The notes under the pieces: generated by a model | Databases searched by the model: none | Told to the model about the DNA's origin: nothing | The model's input: the letters and a program-made list of their open reading frames with translations, nothing else | In this document: positions 1-7,087 of the stretch, piece after piece | Position numbering within the stretch: position 1 is the first letter of the stretch | Layout: the number at the start of each line of letters is the position of its first letter | Source: Actinobacteria bacterium UBA7422 | Lineage (GTDB): Bacteria; Actinomycetota; Actinomycetes; S36-B12 | NCBI GenBank assembly: GCA_002469525.1 | Contig: DKME01000042.1 | Location: 1-20,837 of the forward strand | Length of the DNA: 20,837 nt | Reading direction: 5' to 3' | Translations under genes and position numbers: made by a program

Positions 1-418
1 TATTTACGGTGATGCTGTCGGTGGGTTCGCCCCGATCAAAGACACCTCCAAAACTATGGTGTGGGCACTTTCGCGCTGGCGTAATGCAAAAGCTGAATTC
101 TCCGGTGAGATGCCACCCATTCCTGTAAACAGTATTGAGAAGGAACCAAGCGCCGAGTTGCGGCCTGATCAACTCGATAGTGACTCACTTCCCGAGTACG
201 AAGCGCTCGACGCGATCTTGGAACTGTACGTCGACCAAGACGCATCTGTAAGCGATCTAATTGCCATGGGTTTTGATTCGGAATTAGTTACCCGAATAAT
301 TTCACTCACTGACCGCGCAGAGTACAAACGCAGGCAGTACCCACCCGGCACCAAAATATCCACTAAATCCTTCGGTCGCGACCGCCGGTTGCCGATCACA
401 AATCGATGGAAAAGCTAG
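1..418 (+). CDS. nadE: NAD(+) synthase, glutamine-hydrolysing, C-terminal part
   Basis: This is the last 138 codons of an open frame that enters from the left edge (codon frame begins at base 2). NadE makes NAD from deamido-NAD using ammonia released from glutamine, in the cytoplasm. The visible part is the end of the ATP-pyrophosphatase synthetase domain: YGDAVGGFAPIKD near the left edge, then PSAELRP, a helical DSLPEYEALDAILELY segment, RAEYKRRQYPPGTKIS and the characteristic ending FGRDRRLPITNRW. Those blocks are typical of actinobacterial glutamine-dependent NadE. The N-terminal nitrilase-type glutaminase domain lies outside the window, so the glutamine type is inferred from C-terminal similarity. 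The TAG stop shares CTAG with the stop of the convergent TetR gene, so the two genes overlap by 4 bp. Confidence 0.93.
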   Translation, partial: IYGDAVGGFAPIKDTSKTMVWALSRWRNAKAEFSGEMPPIPVNSIEKEPSAELRPDQLDSDSLPEYEALDAILELYVDQDASVSDLIAMGFDSELVTRIISLTDRAEYKRRQYPPGTKISTKSFGRDRRLPITNRWKS

Positions 419-1029
419 TCCAACGGCTTCAAACCTAGGACGGAACGAAGGACGTCCTCGGTGCTGGTTTGCGAAACGGGATCACACATTGACCACATAC
501 CGAGATACAACATGGGACCAATCAGTGTTGGCATCGCAACGTCAATATTGAGTGAGGTTGGAAACTCCCCAGACTTAATTCCTTGCTCCAGAATCTCACG
601 AACTCGCATGCGCCTGGGTTGCAGAATTCGGTCGTAGACCAGCTGGGCCAATTTGGGATTTTCGTGGCTGTGTGAAATCACCGCCAACATAATTCTTCCG
701 TAACGCGAGCCGTGAATACTCGTGCGGGTGACCTCCATGAGTAGTAGCAGCCGTTCATACGCACTCCCAGATTCGGGAATATTCGGGCTTTCTGCGCGCA
801 TGTGTTCGACCGCCGCTTGGGCCATATCCCACTTTGTGGGAAAGCGCCGATACAAACTAGCTTTGCTCACGCCGGCACGTTGAGCAACGCCCTCCATGGT
901 GACTTTCGTGATTCCTTCTTCAGCGATTGTGTCCAGAACCGCCTCCAGGATCACCAGGTTGATGTTTTCACTACGCGGACGGCCCCGCGCTTTCCGTTCC
1001 ACCGCGATTTCCACCGCAATTTCCACCAT
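415..1029 (-). CDS. TetR/AcrR family transcriptional regulator
   Basis: A 204-residue TetR-type repressor, close to the usual family length. The N-terminal DNA-binding domain shows the typical helix-turn-helix: ITKVTMEGVAQRAGVSKASLYRRFPTKWDMAQAAVEH (about residues 39-75). The rest is an all-helical ligand domain resembling TetR_C. It begins 2 bp after the stop of the upstream exporter gene (TAA-TC-ATG) with no clear Shine-Dalgarno sequence, so it is probably co-transcribed with and translationally coupled to the exporter, whose expression it most likely controls. The N-terminus contains an odd VEIAVEIAVE stretch encoded by a 12-bp tandem repeat, with further in-frame GTG codons, so the exact start is uncertain by a few residues. 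The ligand cannot be read from the sequence. Confidence 0.92.
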   Translation of the reverse strand: MVEIAVEIAVERKARGRPRSENINLVILEAVLDTIAEEGITKVTMEGVAQRAGVSKASLYRRFPTKWDMAQAAVEHMRAESPNIPESGSAYERLLLLMEVTRTSIHGSRYGRIMLAVISHSHENPKLAQLVYDRILQPRRMRVREILEQGIKSGEFPTSLNIDVAMPTLIGPMLYLGMWSMCDPVSQTSTEDVLRSVLGLKPLD

Positions 1030-1031
1030 GA

Positions 1032-2789
1032 TTATCGCGCCGGATCTGCTGGTCGTGTCTCTGGATCAAGTTCTTGCGCCACTTCCGTTTCGTAGTTGCT
1101 GAACTCGGCTTCAATCACTTCATTGATGTCAGTGTGGGCTGGGTCAGGCTCTTGCAGGGGCGCTTCGATTTCCATTTTTTGTGGCGGATCTATTTTTGGT
1201 AGCCCAAAGAGGACTATTAGGAACGCGATAATGACGATTACGGTAGAGATCAAAGAAGTAATGTGTGAGGCGTTTAGGAAAGCTTCGAAAGCACCTGATT
1301 GAAGTTGTGCAACCGTTGCTGCCGGTAGACCACTTTCTGCGGCCTGGTTGAGCACGGAAACAGTCCCAATGATTGATTCTGAGGCGACTTCCTTGGCTTG
1401 ATCAGGGATCTCGGCTGGCAGATTTCCCAAGAAAGGTTCAACGTTAGTTGCATAACGGGTTGCAAGAATTGTCCCGATCACCGCGACACCAAGCGCTCCA
1501 CCAACTTGACGTACCGTGTTTTGAACTGCAGAGCCGGCACCAGCCCGCGCTAACGGCAACACGTTTTGCATCACTGTTGATGCAGGCGCGATCACGTTAC
1601 CCATGCCAAACCCGAATATGAAGAACACGACAAGTACTACCCAGATGGGTGTATCAATTTGAATGACCGAGAGTGCACCAAGGGCAACTGCTACTGCACC
1701 CAAACCAAATGACATAACGGCCCTGTATCCAAATTTTTCCACCATTGCAGCGGATCGAGGTGCTGCAATTATTTGTCCTACGGCAAATGGAACGAAGGCA
1801 AGTCCGGCGGAAAGAGTGTCGAATCCACGCAGGATCTGAAGGTAAAACGGCAGCACGAACGTGATTCCCGAAAGCGCAAAGAACGCCAAGCTAACCGCTG
1901 TAATACTGACCGCGTATCCGCGATTCTTAAACAAACCAACGTCAAATGATGCATGGTCGCTTCGGGATTCGATCCACAGGAAAAAGGCAATGAGAGCTAC
2001 GCCGACGAACGCGGGAATTAAAACCGTCGGTGCGAGCCAATCTCGAGTCTCAGACGCATGAATGATTCCAAAGATAAGGAGTCCAAGGCCAGTGATGGAA
2101 AGAAGCAGTCCGGGTATGTCGAGAGAGCGAGGGTTCGGGTTTTTCGTTTCCGGCACCACTTTGGCGATCGCAATCACGCCGACAATCACAATTGGAACGT
2201 TGATCAAGAACACTGAGCCCCAAGCATTGCCCAATAGCCACTCGAACCAGTTCGGGTGCTGGAGCAGGATTCCACCCAAGATTGGACCAAGAGCAACGGC
2301 GGCGCCAACCGCTGCAGCCCACACACCGATTGCCTTACCTCGTTCATGTGGAGGGAAAACGACCGTGATGATTGCTAGCGTTGTCGGTAAGACTGCAGCA
2401 CCACCAACGCCCATCAATGCGCGCATTCCGATTAGCATCGATGGTCCGTTTGAAAATGCAGCGATCGCCGATGCAATTGCGAACAAAGTCAAACCAATTA
2501 TGAGCACTTTTTTGCGGCCAATTCGGTCACCAATTACGCCCCAGGAGAATAAGAGTGCCGCGAAAACCAAAACATAGGCGTCGACCGCCCATACCAATTG
2601 AGATTGGGTGGCGCCAAGATCTCGTTGGATCGTGGGGAGCGCGATATTAAGAATCGTGTTGTCGAGTACGACGACAAGCAGACTGACAACCAGAACCGAA
2701 AGAATTGCCCATCTGCGTGGGTGACCTTCTGCACCAAATGCACCGTGAGAATCGCGGGCGGCTGATTCGGTCAAATTATTGGCTCTCAT
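1032..2789 (-). CDS. MFS transporter, DHA2 (EmrB/QacA-like) family, putative drug exporter
   Basis: A 585-residue inner-membrane protein of the 14-helix DHA2 drug:proton antiporter family. Evidence: hydrophobic segments from residue 29 onward, loop motif A (WGVIGDRIGRKKVLIIG, about residues 82-98), motif C-like GAAVALGPILGG after the fifth helix, and VLDNTILNIALPTIQRDLG in helix 1 (motif D1 type). It probably expels toxic organic compounds using the proton gradient; the substrate cannot be inferred. The start ATG has GGAG five bases upstream. After the last helix there is an acidic tail of about 55 residues rich in E, D and P, longer than is usual for the family. It heads a two-gene unit with the downstream TetR gene, and its promoter region carries a palindrome that fits a TetR operator. 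Confidence 0.94.
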   Translation of the reverse strand: MRANNLTESAARDSHGAFGAEGHPRRWAILSVLVVSLLVVVLDNTILNIALPTIQRDLGATQSQLVWAVDAYVLVFAALLFSWGVIGDRIGRKKVLIIGLTLFAIASAIAAFSNGPSMLIGMRALMGVGGAAVLPTTLAIITVVFPPHERGKAIGVWAAAVGAAVALGPILGGILLQHPNWFEWLLGNAWGSVFLINVPIVIVGVIAIAKVVPETKNPNPRSLDIPGLLLSITGLGLLIFGIIHASETRDWLAPTVLIPAFVGVALIAFFLWIESRSDHASFDVGLFKNRGYAVSITAVSLAFFALSGITFVLPFYLQILRGFDTLSAGLAFVPFAVGQIIAAPRSAAMVEKFGYRAVMSFGLGAVAVALGALSVIQIDTPIWVVLVVFFIFGFGMGNVIAPASTVMQNVLPLARAGAGSAVQNTVRQVGGALGVAVIGTILATRYATNVEPFLGNLPAEIPDQAKEVASESIIGTVSVLNQAAESGLPAATVAQLQSGAFEAFLNASHITSLISTVIVIIAFLIVLFGLPKIDPPQKMEIEAPLQEPDPAHTDINEVIEAEFSNYETEVAQELDPETRPADPAR

Positions 2790-2829
2790 GTGTGCTCCGA
2801 TAGTTACATCAAATACAAGCTATTACGAA

Positions 2830-2845
2830 ACGGTACCGTACCGTA
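2830..2845. promoter_or_regulatory. Putative TetR operator in exporter promoter
   Basis: The perfect 10-bp palindrome ACGGTACCGT (2830-2839) runs on into further ACCGTA, giving a 5-bp direct repeat GTACC-GTACC-GTA. It lies 41 bp upstream of the exporter start. On the minus strand it sits between TTTACG and TAATAG, which are separated by 16 bp and could be a weak -35/-10 pair. This position and symmetry fit an operator for the TetR repressor encoded downstream. Site identity is inferred. Confidence 0.6.
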
Positions 2846-2967
2846 AAGAAAACTTTCTGAGACCGGTGGCTGACATTCTGACTCCCGAGTGGCATGCTTA
2901 ACCCGTAATTGAAAATTCTCAACAAGATCCGGGGACTCCATGTGAGCCTCGAGATTGGAGAAGCACA

Positions 2968-3822
2968 ATGTCAACGCAACCCGGTTCTGTTCAGAACAGT
3001 CACAACAGTCAGAACACGACGCCTACTAGGCGAACCACCTTCAACGACCTCGCAACCATGAGCCTTCGAGGTGAACGCTGGTCCATGATCACGGCCTATG
3101 ACTACATGTCTGCCGGAATTTTTGAAGAAGCGGGCGCACACTCACTTCTCGTAGGTGACTCCGCCGCAATGGTTGTTTACGGCTACGACTCGACAATCCC
3201 CGTGACAGTGGAAGAACTCATGCCACTTGTTCGAGCAGTGGTCCGCGGTTCCCGCAAGCCAATAGTGATAGCCGATCTGCCTTTTGGAAGTTATCAGGCC
3301 AGCGTGGCCCAAGCAATGGAAACGTCCGCCGCGTTCATGAAAGACGGTGGGGCTCAGGCTGTCAAACTTGAAGGTGGTGTGCCAATACTGCCCCAGGTTG
3401 AAGCACTTGCAAGCGCGGGAATTCCCGTTGTTGGGCACCTTGGACTCACTCCCCAGTCGGTGCATTCATTGGGTGGTTACCGGGTTCAAGGCCGCGGCGA
3501 GGCAGGCGAAGCATTGATGCGTGATGCAAAGTCGTTGGCCTCGGCCGGAGCCAAAGCAATTGTCTTGGAGGCAATTCCCTCCGAGTTGGCAGCACGCGTC
3601 ACCGACATGCTCGACATTCCAACTATTGGCATTGGAGCAGGCAACGCGACTAATGCTCAGGTGATTGTGTGGCAAGACCTGCTCGGGTTGGCCGCACACG
3701 AACCGCCTAAGTTTGTGCGCCAATACGCACAACTCCGCCAGCCAATCAGGTCCGCGGTCGAAAATTGGATCTCCGATGTCGAGAGCGGTGCGTTCCCCGG
3801 ACCTGAAAACACGTACACCTAA
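2968..3822 (+). CDS. panB: 3-methyl-2-oxobutanoate hydroxymethyltransferase
   Basis: PanB transfers a one-carbon unit from 5,10-methylenetetrahydrofolate to 2-oxoisovalerate, giving ketopantoate, the first committed step of pantothenate and coenzyme A synthesis. The 284-residue protein has the family blocks in order: MITAYDYMSAGIFEEAG, LLVGDSAAMVVYGYDST (metal-binding Asp), VIADLPFGSY, VKLEGG (Lys and Glu of the active site), VGHLGLTPQSVHSLGGYRVQG, the catalytic glutamate in VLEAIP (residue 201) and PTIGIGAG. The first 25 residues are a low-complexity S/N/Q/T leader, common in actinobacterial PanB. The start ATG follows GGAG with suitable spacing. It converges with npdG, leaving only 10 bp between the stops. 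The promoter is unclear; TGACAT and CATGCT 17 bp apart near 2871-2898 are a weak candidate. Confidence 0.96.
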   Translation: MSTQPGSVQNSHNSQNTTPTRRTTFNDLATMSLRGERWSMITAYDYMSAGIFEEAGAHSLLVGDSAAMVVYGYDSTIPVTVEELMPLVRAVVRGSRKPIVIADLPFGSYQASVAQAMETSAAFMKDGGAQAVKLEGGVPILPQVEALASAGIPVVGHLGLTPQSVHSLGGYRVQGRGEAGEALMRDAKSLASAGAKAIVLEAIPSELAARVTDMLDIPTIGIGAGNATNAQVIVWQDLLGLAAHEPPKFVRQYAQLRQPIRSAVENWISDVESGAFPGPENTYT

Positions 3823-3832
3823 AAACTGATTA

Positions 3833-4522
3833 CTAGATGTCGGTGATTTGCACTCCCGCGTGTCCTTTGTAGCGCCGGTTCATGGAAATCAAATTTGCAG
3901 TGAAGGCTTCTACTTGACCGGCGTTACGCAGTCGACCCGCGTAGACGCCCCGCATTTGACCCAGCGTGTCTGCCAATGCGGTCACCAAATCGGTGGCTTC
4001 GCGGTCATCTCCTAAAACTAGAACGTCACCTTTAAGCTCGGGACCTTCGATGTCGAGGAGCAATTTTGCTGAAATGTGGTGAAACGCCGCAACAACTCTT
4101 GAATCGTGCAGTATGAGTTGAGCTTGCTGAGCCGCTGAACCTTCTTCGACGGGCAGTGCAAATGCACCTTGTTTGTCGAAGCCGAGTGGGTTGGCACAAT
4201 CAACCACGATTTTGCCACTGAGTTGATCCACCAATGACTCCAGCAATTCTTTGTGACCATCCCACGGGACGGCAACAATCACTACATCACTCGCACTCGC
4301 TGTATCCACATTCGTCATGCCTTTAACGCCGTGTGCAACTTCACTAGCAACTTCACTTGCTTTCTCGGCGGTGCGTGAACCGATAATCACTTCGATGCCA
4401 GCATGTGCAAATCGCGTTGCAAGCCCGCGTCCTTGCTCACCTGTGCCACCGAGAACACCAACAACCATGCTCGAAAAATCAATGTCACTATTTTTTTGCT
4501 CTGTCGAATCAGTTTGTGTCAT
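3833..4522 (-). CDS. npdG: NADPH-dependent F420 reductase (F420H2:NADP oxidoreductase)
   Basis: A 229-residue cytoplasmic enzyme that moves hydride between NADPH and the deazaflavin cofactor F420, so its presence implies F420-dependent chemistry in this organism. Evidence: an N-terminal Rossmann site VVGVLGGTGEQGRGLATRFA (from residue 20), then IIGSRTAEKA that would read the NADP phosphate, VIVAVPWDGHKELL, VVDCANPLGF, and the characteristic end NAGQVEAFTANLISMNRRYKGHAGVQITDI. No Shine-Dalgarno sequence precedes the ATG; instead a -10-like AACATT lies exactly 6 bp upstream, consistent with leaderless mRNA. An internal ATG 18 codons later is a less likely start. It is transcribed away from the H1-like gene and converges with panB. 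Confidence 0.9.
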   Translation of the reverse strand: MTQTDSTEQKNSDIDFSSMVVGVLGGTGEQGRGLATRFAHAGIEVIIGSRTAEKASEVASEVAHGVKGMTNVDTASASDVVIVAVPWDGHKELLESLVDQLSGKIVVDCANPLGFDKQGAFALPVEEGSAAQQAQLILHDSRVVAAFHHISAKLLLDIEGPELKGDVLVLGDDREATDLVTALADTLGQMRGVYAGRLRNAGQVEAFTANLISMNRRYKGHAGVQITDI

Positions 4523-4528
4523 GCGCGT

Positions 4529-4534
4529 AATGTT
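4529..4534 (-). promoter_or_regulatory. npdG: Possible -10 box of leaderless npdG
   Basis: AACATT on the minus strand followed by exactly 6 bp and then the npdG ATG. It keeps only the two most conserved -10 bases (A at -11, T at -7), so it is a weaker match than the TANNNT boxes elsewhere in the window. Confidence 0.35.
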
Positions 4535-4700
4535 GCCAGAGTTTCACTAAACACGCGCAGGCGCATCCATTACACACATCATTCAAGCGACACGACTTTG
4601 TCGATTGGTGCGAATATCTTTGTGTTTTAGCGTTCGCTCTGTCACAGTTATGTCATACGTTCTCTGTAAATCGCAGAGATAACTCGACACGGGAGGCATC

Positions 4701-5132
4701 GTGGCGGTAGCAAAGAAAACTGCAAGTAAGAAGTCTGCTAAAAAAGCAGCTCCTCGCAAAGCAGTGAAGAAGGCAGCAGCGAAGAAGACTGTGAAGAAAG
4801 CAGCCCCTCGCAAAGCAGCAAAGAAGACAGCAGCGAAGAAGACTGTGAAGAAAGCAGCTCCTCGCAAGGCAGCAAAAAAGACAGTGAAGAAAGCAGCAAA
4901 GAAGACCGCCGCAAAGCGCACTGTCAAGAAGACTGCGAAAAAAGCAGCCCCTCGCAAAGCAGCAAAAAAGACAGTGAAGAAAGCAGCAAAGAAGACCGCC
5001 GCAAAGCGCACTGTCAAGAAGACTGCGAAAAAAGCAGCCCCTCGCAAAGCAGCCAAGAAAGCGACCGCGAAGAAAGCTGTGAAGAAAGCAGCCCCTCGCA
5101 AGGCAGCAAAGAAGACCGCTCGCCGCAAGTAG
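4701..5132 (+). CDS. Histone H1-like lysine/alanine-rich nucleoid protein
   Basis: A 143-residue, extremely basic low-complexity protein made almost wholly of Lys, Ala, Thr, Val, Pro and Arg in repeats such as KKAAPRKAAKKT and KKTVKKAAKKTAAKRT. It has no folded domain, signal peptide or membrane segment. The composition matches bacterial histone H1-like proteins and the PAKK-type tail of actinobacterial HupB, which bind DNA non-specifically; here the HU domain is absent and the tail stands alone. DNA compaction is therefore inferred from composition, not from a domain. The start is GTG, preceded by GGGAGG 4 bp upstream. A small hairpin (TCTCTG/CAGAGA, 4661-4679) lies in the leader, and a strong terminator follows. 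A 90-bp internal duplication suggests length variation between strains. Confidence 0.85.
   Translation: MAVAKKTASKKSAKKAAPRKAVKKAAAKKTVKKAAPRKAAKKTAAKKTVKKAAPRKAAKKTVKKAAKKTAAKRTVKKTAKKAAPRKAAKKTVKKAAKKTAAKRTVKKTAKKAAPRKAAKKATAKKAVKKAAPRKAAKKTARRK
4861..5040 (+). repeat. 90-bp near-identical tandem duplication inside the H1-like gene
   Basis: Bases 4861-4950 and 4951-5040 are the same 90-bp unit (30 codons) with one visible difference, G versus A at the eighth base. The unit keeps frame, so it adds 30 residues. Diverged shorter versions of the same lysine-rich motif flank it. Near-identity at synonymous positions indicates a recent duplication, not selection on protein sequence alone. Confidence 0.95.
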
Positions 5133-5157
5133 TTTTTCTCAGAAGTTTTTGCTTCAT

Positions 5158-5190
5158 AAAAAGAACCCGCACATTGTGCGGGTTCTTTTT
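5158..5190. terminator. Strong, probably bidirectional rho-independent terminator
   Basis: Stem GAACCCGCAC (5163-5172), loop ATT, stem GTGCGGGTTC (5176-5185), preceded by AAAAA and followed by TTTTT. It therefore works in both directions. It ends the H1-like gene on the plus strand and also the small gene on the minus strand, whose stop is at 5221. Confidence 0.95.
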
Positions 5191-5220
5191 ATATCTCTCA
5201 CCGTATAACTGGGAGCGAAT

Positions 5221-5379
5221 CTAATCTTCGTCTGCATCAAAAGTTGCATTGCGCTCGGCCGCAAGTTCGATCGCCATATTTGCCTCGCCCTCAGTCACGT
5301 AGGGACCCATTCGCTCAGAGTTTGGGCAGCCGTCTTCCGGTTCGGTCTTCATGTGCTCTAGGCAGTAGTACCAACTCAT
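5221..5379 (-). CDS. Conserved small acidic protein, 52 residues, function unknown
   Basis: A short gene starting MSWYYCLEHMKTEPEDGC, then NSERMGPYVTEGEANMAIEL and ending in an acidic FDADED. It has a strong ribosome site, AAAGGAG six bases before the ATG. I recognise the pattern W-Y-[YF]-C-L-x-H, E-P-E-x-G-C, R-x-G-P-Y-x-[ST]-x-x-E-A as that of a small hypothetical protein widespread in Actinobacteria, but I know no function for it. Two cysteines and a histidine (C6, H9, C18) could bind a metal, with only three evident ligands. It is cytoplasmic by absence of a signal. It is divergent from map, with an 81-87-bp gap to the map start, and its transcript would run into the bidirectional terminator at 5158-5190. 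Confidence 0.85.
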   Translation of the reverse strand: MSWYYCLEHMKTEPEDGCPNSERMGPYVTEGEANMAIELAAERNATFDADED

Positions 5380-5454
5380 GTCTCTCCTTTATCAATCTCG
5401 GTCATGCTTGCACGGACGAATGTGTGACGCTGTGGGCGTCAGCCTAATGCGCAA

Positions 5455-5460
5455 TAGACT
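5455..5460 (+). promoter_or_regulatory. map: -10 box TAGACT for leaderless map mRNA
   Basis: TAGACT matches TANNNT. Counting six bases on puts the transcription start exactly on the A of the ATG at 5467. No Shine-Dalgarno sequence is present, so this box both predicts the promoter and decides between the two neighbouring ATGs (5461 and 5467). Confidence 0.6.
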
Positions 5461-5466
5461 ATGGGT

Positions 5467-6342
5467 ATGAGTTTGCGCACACGTGTTCCACTTGTCCCTG
5501 GAGTTTTAGGCCCCCTGCGCAAGGTTCCAATAAATATCACGCGACCAGAGTATGTTGGCAAGCCCGCGCCCACCCGTTTTGAAGGCCCAGAAGTCCAAAC
5601 AGAAGAAACGATCGAAGCGATGCGAGTCGCAGGCCGAATTGCCGCAAACGCCTTGGCCGAAGTTGGAAGGGCTGTCATCCCTGGTGTTACTACCGAGGAA
5701 CTTGATCGGATCGGACATGAATACTTGTGCGATCACGGCGCTTACCCATCAACCCTTGGATACCGCGGCTACCCGCGGAGTCTGTGTTCCTCACTCAATG
5801 AAGTCATTTGTCACGGAATCCCTGATACAACGATCCTTGAGGACGGAGATATCTGCAATATTGATATCACGGCGTTCATTGACGGCGTTCATGGTGATAC
5901 AAATGCAACCTTCTTATGTGGAGACGTTGATGAAGAAGCCCGGCTTCTCGTTGAACGCACAAAGGAAGCAACAATGAGAGCAATTGCTGCCGTTCGACCC
6001 GGCCGCCCCATTAACGTCATTGGTCGAGTCATCGAAAGCTATGCAAAAAGATTCAACTATGGAGTTATCCGAGATTTCACCGGGCACGGAATCAGCACGT
6101 CCTTTCACAGCGGACTGATAATCCCCCACTTTGATGACCCGAATGCAAATCAAGAGATGCTGCTTGGAATGACCTTCACTATTGAGCCCATGCTCACACT
6201 CGGGGCAATCACTTTCGACATGTGGGATGACGACTGGACAGCAACTACCAAAGACAAGAGCTGGACCGCACAATTCGAACACACAATGGTTGTGCGGGAA
6301 AACGGTGCAGAGATACTCACCTTGCCAGACACAACCCTCTAG
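5467..6342 (+). CDS. map: Methionine aminopeptidase, type I
   Basis: Removes the initiator methionine from nascent proteins using a two-metal centre. The 291-residue product has an N-terminal extension of about 45 residues before the catalytic pita-bread fold, as in actinobacterial MapA/MapB enzymes. Metal ligands are visible: two Asp in [16 protein letters not shown], His in FTGHGIS, Glu in TFTIEPM and Glu in [20 protein letters not shown] supplies the active-site His. The ATG at 5461 (two codons earlier) is also in frame, but the -10 box at 5455-5460 would place the mRNA 5' end on the ATG at 5467, giving a leaderless transcript beginning [12 protein letters not shown]. The stop lies 10 bp before the ppgK start. 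Confidence 0.95.
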   Translation: MSLRTRVPLVPGVLGPLRKVPINITRPEYVGKPAPTRFEGPEVQTEETIEAMRVAGRIAANALAEVGRAVIPGVTTEELDRIGHEYLCDHGAYPSTLGYRGYPRSLCSSLNEVICHGIPDTTILEDGDICNIDITAFIDGVHGDTNATFLCGDVDEEARLLVERTKEATMRAIAAVRPGRPINVIGRVIESYAKRFNYGVIRDFTGHGISTSFHSGLIIPHFDDPNANQEMLLGMTFTIEPMLTLGAITFDMWDDDWTATTKDKSWTAQFEHTMVVRENGAEILTLPDTTL

Positions 6343-6345
6343 ACT
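6340..6345 (+). promoter_or_regulatory. Possible -10 box TAGACT before ppgK
   Basis: The same hexamer as before map. It overlaps the map stop codon and ends 7 bp before the ppgK ATG, so an internal promoter giving a nearly leaderless ppgK mRNA is possible. Read-through from map is the alternative. Confidence 0.4.
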
Positions 6346-6352
6346 CCCGGCA

Positions 6353-7087
6353 ATGACTTCCACACTTGCACTAGACGTTGGTGGCAGCGGAATCAAGGCA
6401 ATGGTTCTAGACGAGCTTGGAATACCGATCTCCGAGCGTTCGCGAGTCGAAACCCCCTACCCCTGCCCACCTGAATTGTTTCTGGAAACGGTCAAGGGGC
6501 TCGTTTCGGAACAGCCAAGCTTTGATCGCGCTTCAGTCGGATTTCCCGCCATGGTGCGAGACGGCTTCGTTTTTCGTGCCACCGCTTTTTCACGTGCTGT
6601 AAAGAGTGGCCCGCGAGACCAACAACTTTTTGATTCGTGGAATGGCTATCCGCTTGAATCAGAATTGTCGAAATTATTTAACGTCCCTACACTCGTCATG
6701 AACGACGCTGATATGCAAGGTTGCGCCGTTGTTGCGGGAAAAGGGATGGAACTGGTTCTTACTTTAGGCACGGGCGTTGGAACGGCCGTTTTTTACAAGG
6801 GTCAGATGCTTCCGCACATGGAGTTGTCCCACGGCGAATTTGCTGGCGAAACCATTGACATTGCAATCGGGGATGCCGAACGCAGAAGTATGGGTAACAA
6901 GAAGTGGCGGACACTGGTAAGAAGAGCGCTAATCGATTTCGACAAGATGTTCCTCCCCGATATCATTTATATAGGTGGTGGAAATGCAAAGCATCTGAAT
7001 GAGGAAAACCTCATATCTCGCTGCATCATTATTCCTAATTCAGCTGGACTCACTGGTGGGGTACGCGCATGGGATTTTGCCCAATGA
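6353..7087 (+). CDS. ppgK: ROK-family sugar kinase, likely polyphosphate glucokinase
   Basis: A 244-residue cytoplasmic kinase that probably phosphorylates glucose using polyphosphate and/or ATP. The phosphate-binding motif LALDVGGSGIKAMVLDELG opens the protein; KSGPRDQQLFDSWNGYPLESEL, the catalytic-base region NDADMQGCAVV, the nucleotide/polyphosphate loop LTLGTGVGTAVF, and ELSHGEF with IYIGGGNAKHL follow in PpgK order. The ROK zinc motif CxCGxxGC is absent, as in PpgK. Length matches the short actinobacterial enzymes (about 250). The region equivalent to the ERAS motif reads ERRSMGNKKW. The ATG at 6353 is chosen because the ROK motif begins right after it; a longer frame from 6182 only overlaps map. 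The stop overlaps the MarR start by ATGA. Donor specificity is inferred from family only. Confidence 0.87.
   Translation: MTSTLALDVGGSGIKAMVLDELGIPISERSRVETPYPCPPELFLETVKGLVSEQPSFDRASVGFPAMVRDGFVFRATAFSRAVKSGPRDQQLFDSWNGYPLESELSKLFNVPTLVMNDADMQGCAVVAGKGMELVLTLGTGVGTAVFYKGQMLPHMELSHGEFAGETIDIAIGDAERRSMGNKKWRTLVRRALIDFDKMFLPDIIYIGGGNAKHLNEENLISRCIIIPNSAGLTGGVRAWDFAQ

Noticed and set aside
2062..2577. 171-codon plus-strand frame inside the exporter gene
   Set aside because: It is antisense to conserved transporter helices and has no signal, motif or ribosome site.
4583..5128. 181-codon minus-strand frame rich in Ala, Phe and Val
   Set aside because: It is the complement of the lysine-rich H1-like gene; repeated AAG/GCA codons give TTC/TGC-type codons and a false hydrophobic protein. 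The plus strand has the ribosome site and terminator.
6182..6352. Extension of ppgK upstream into map
   Set aside because: The extra residues have no similarity to ROK kinases and lie in another frame of map. The phosphate-binding motif starts immediately after the ATG at 6353.
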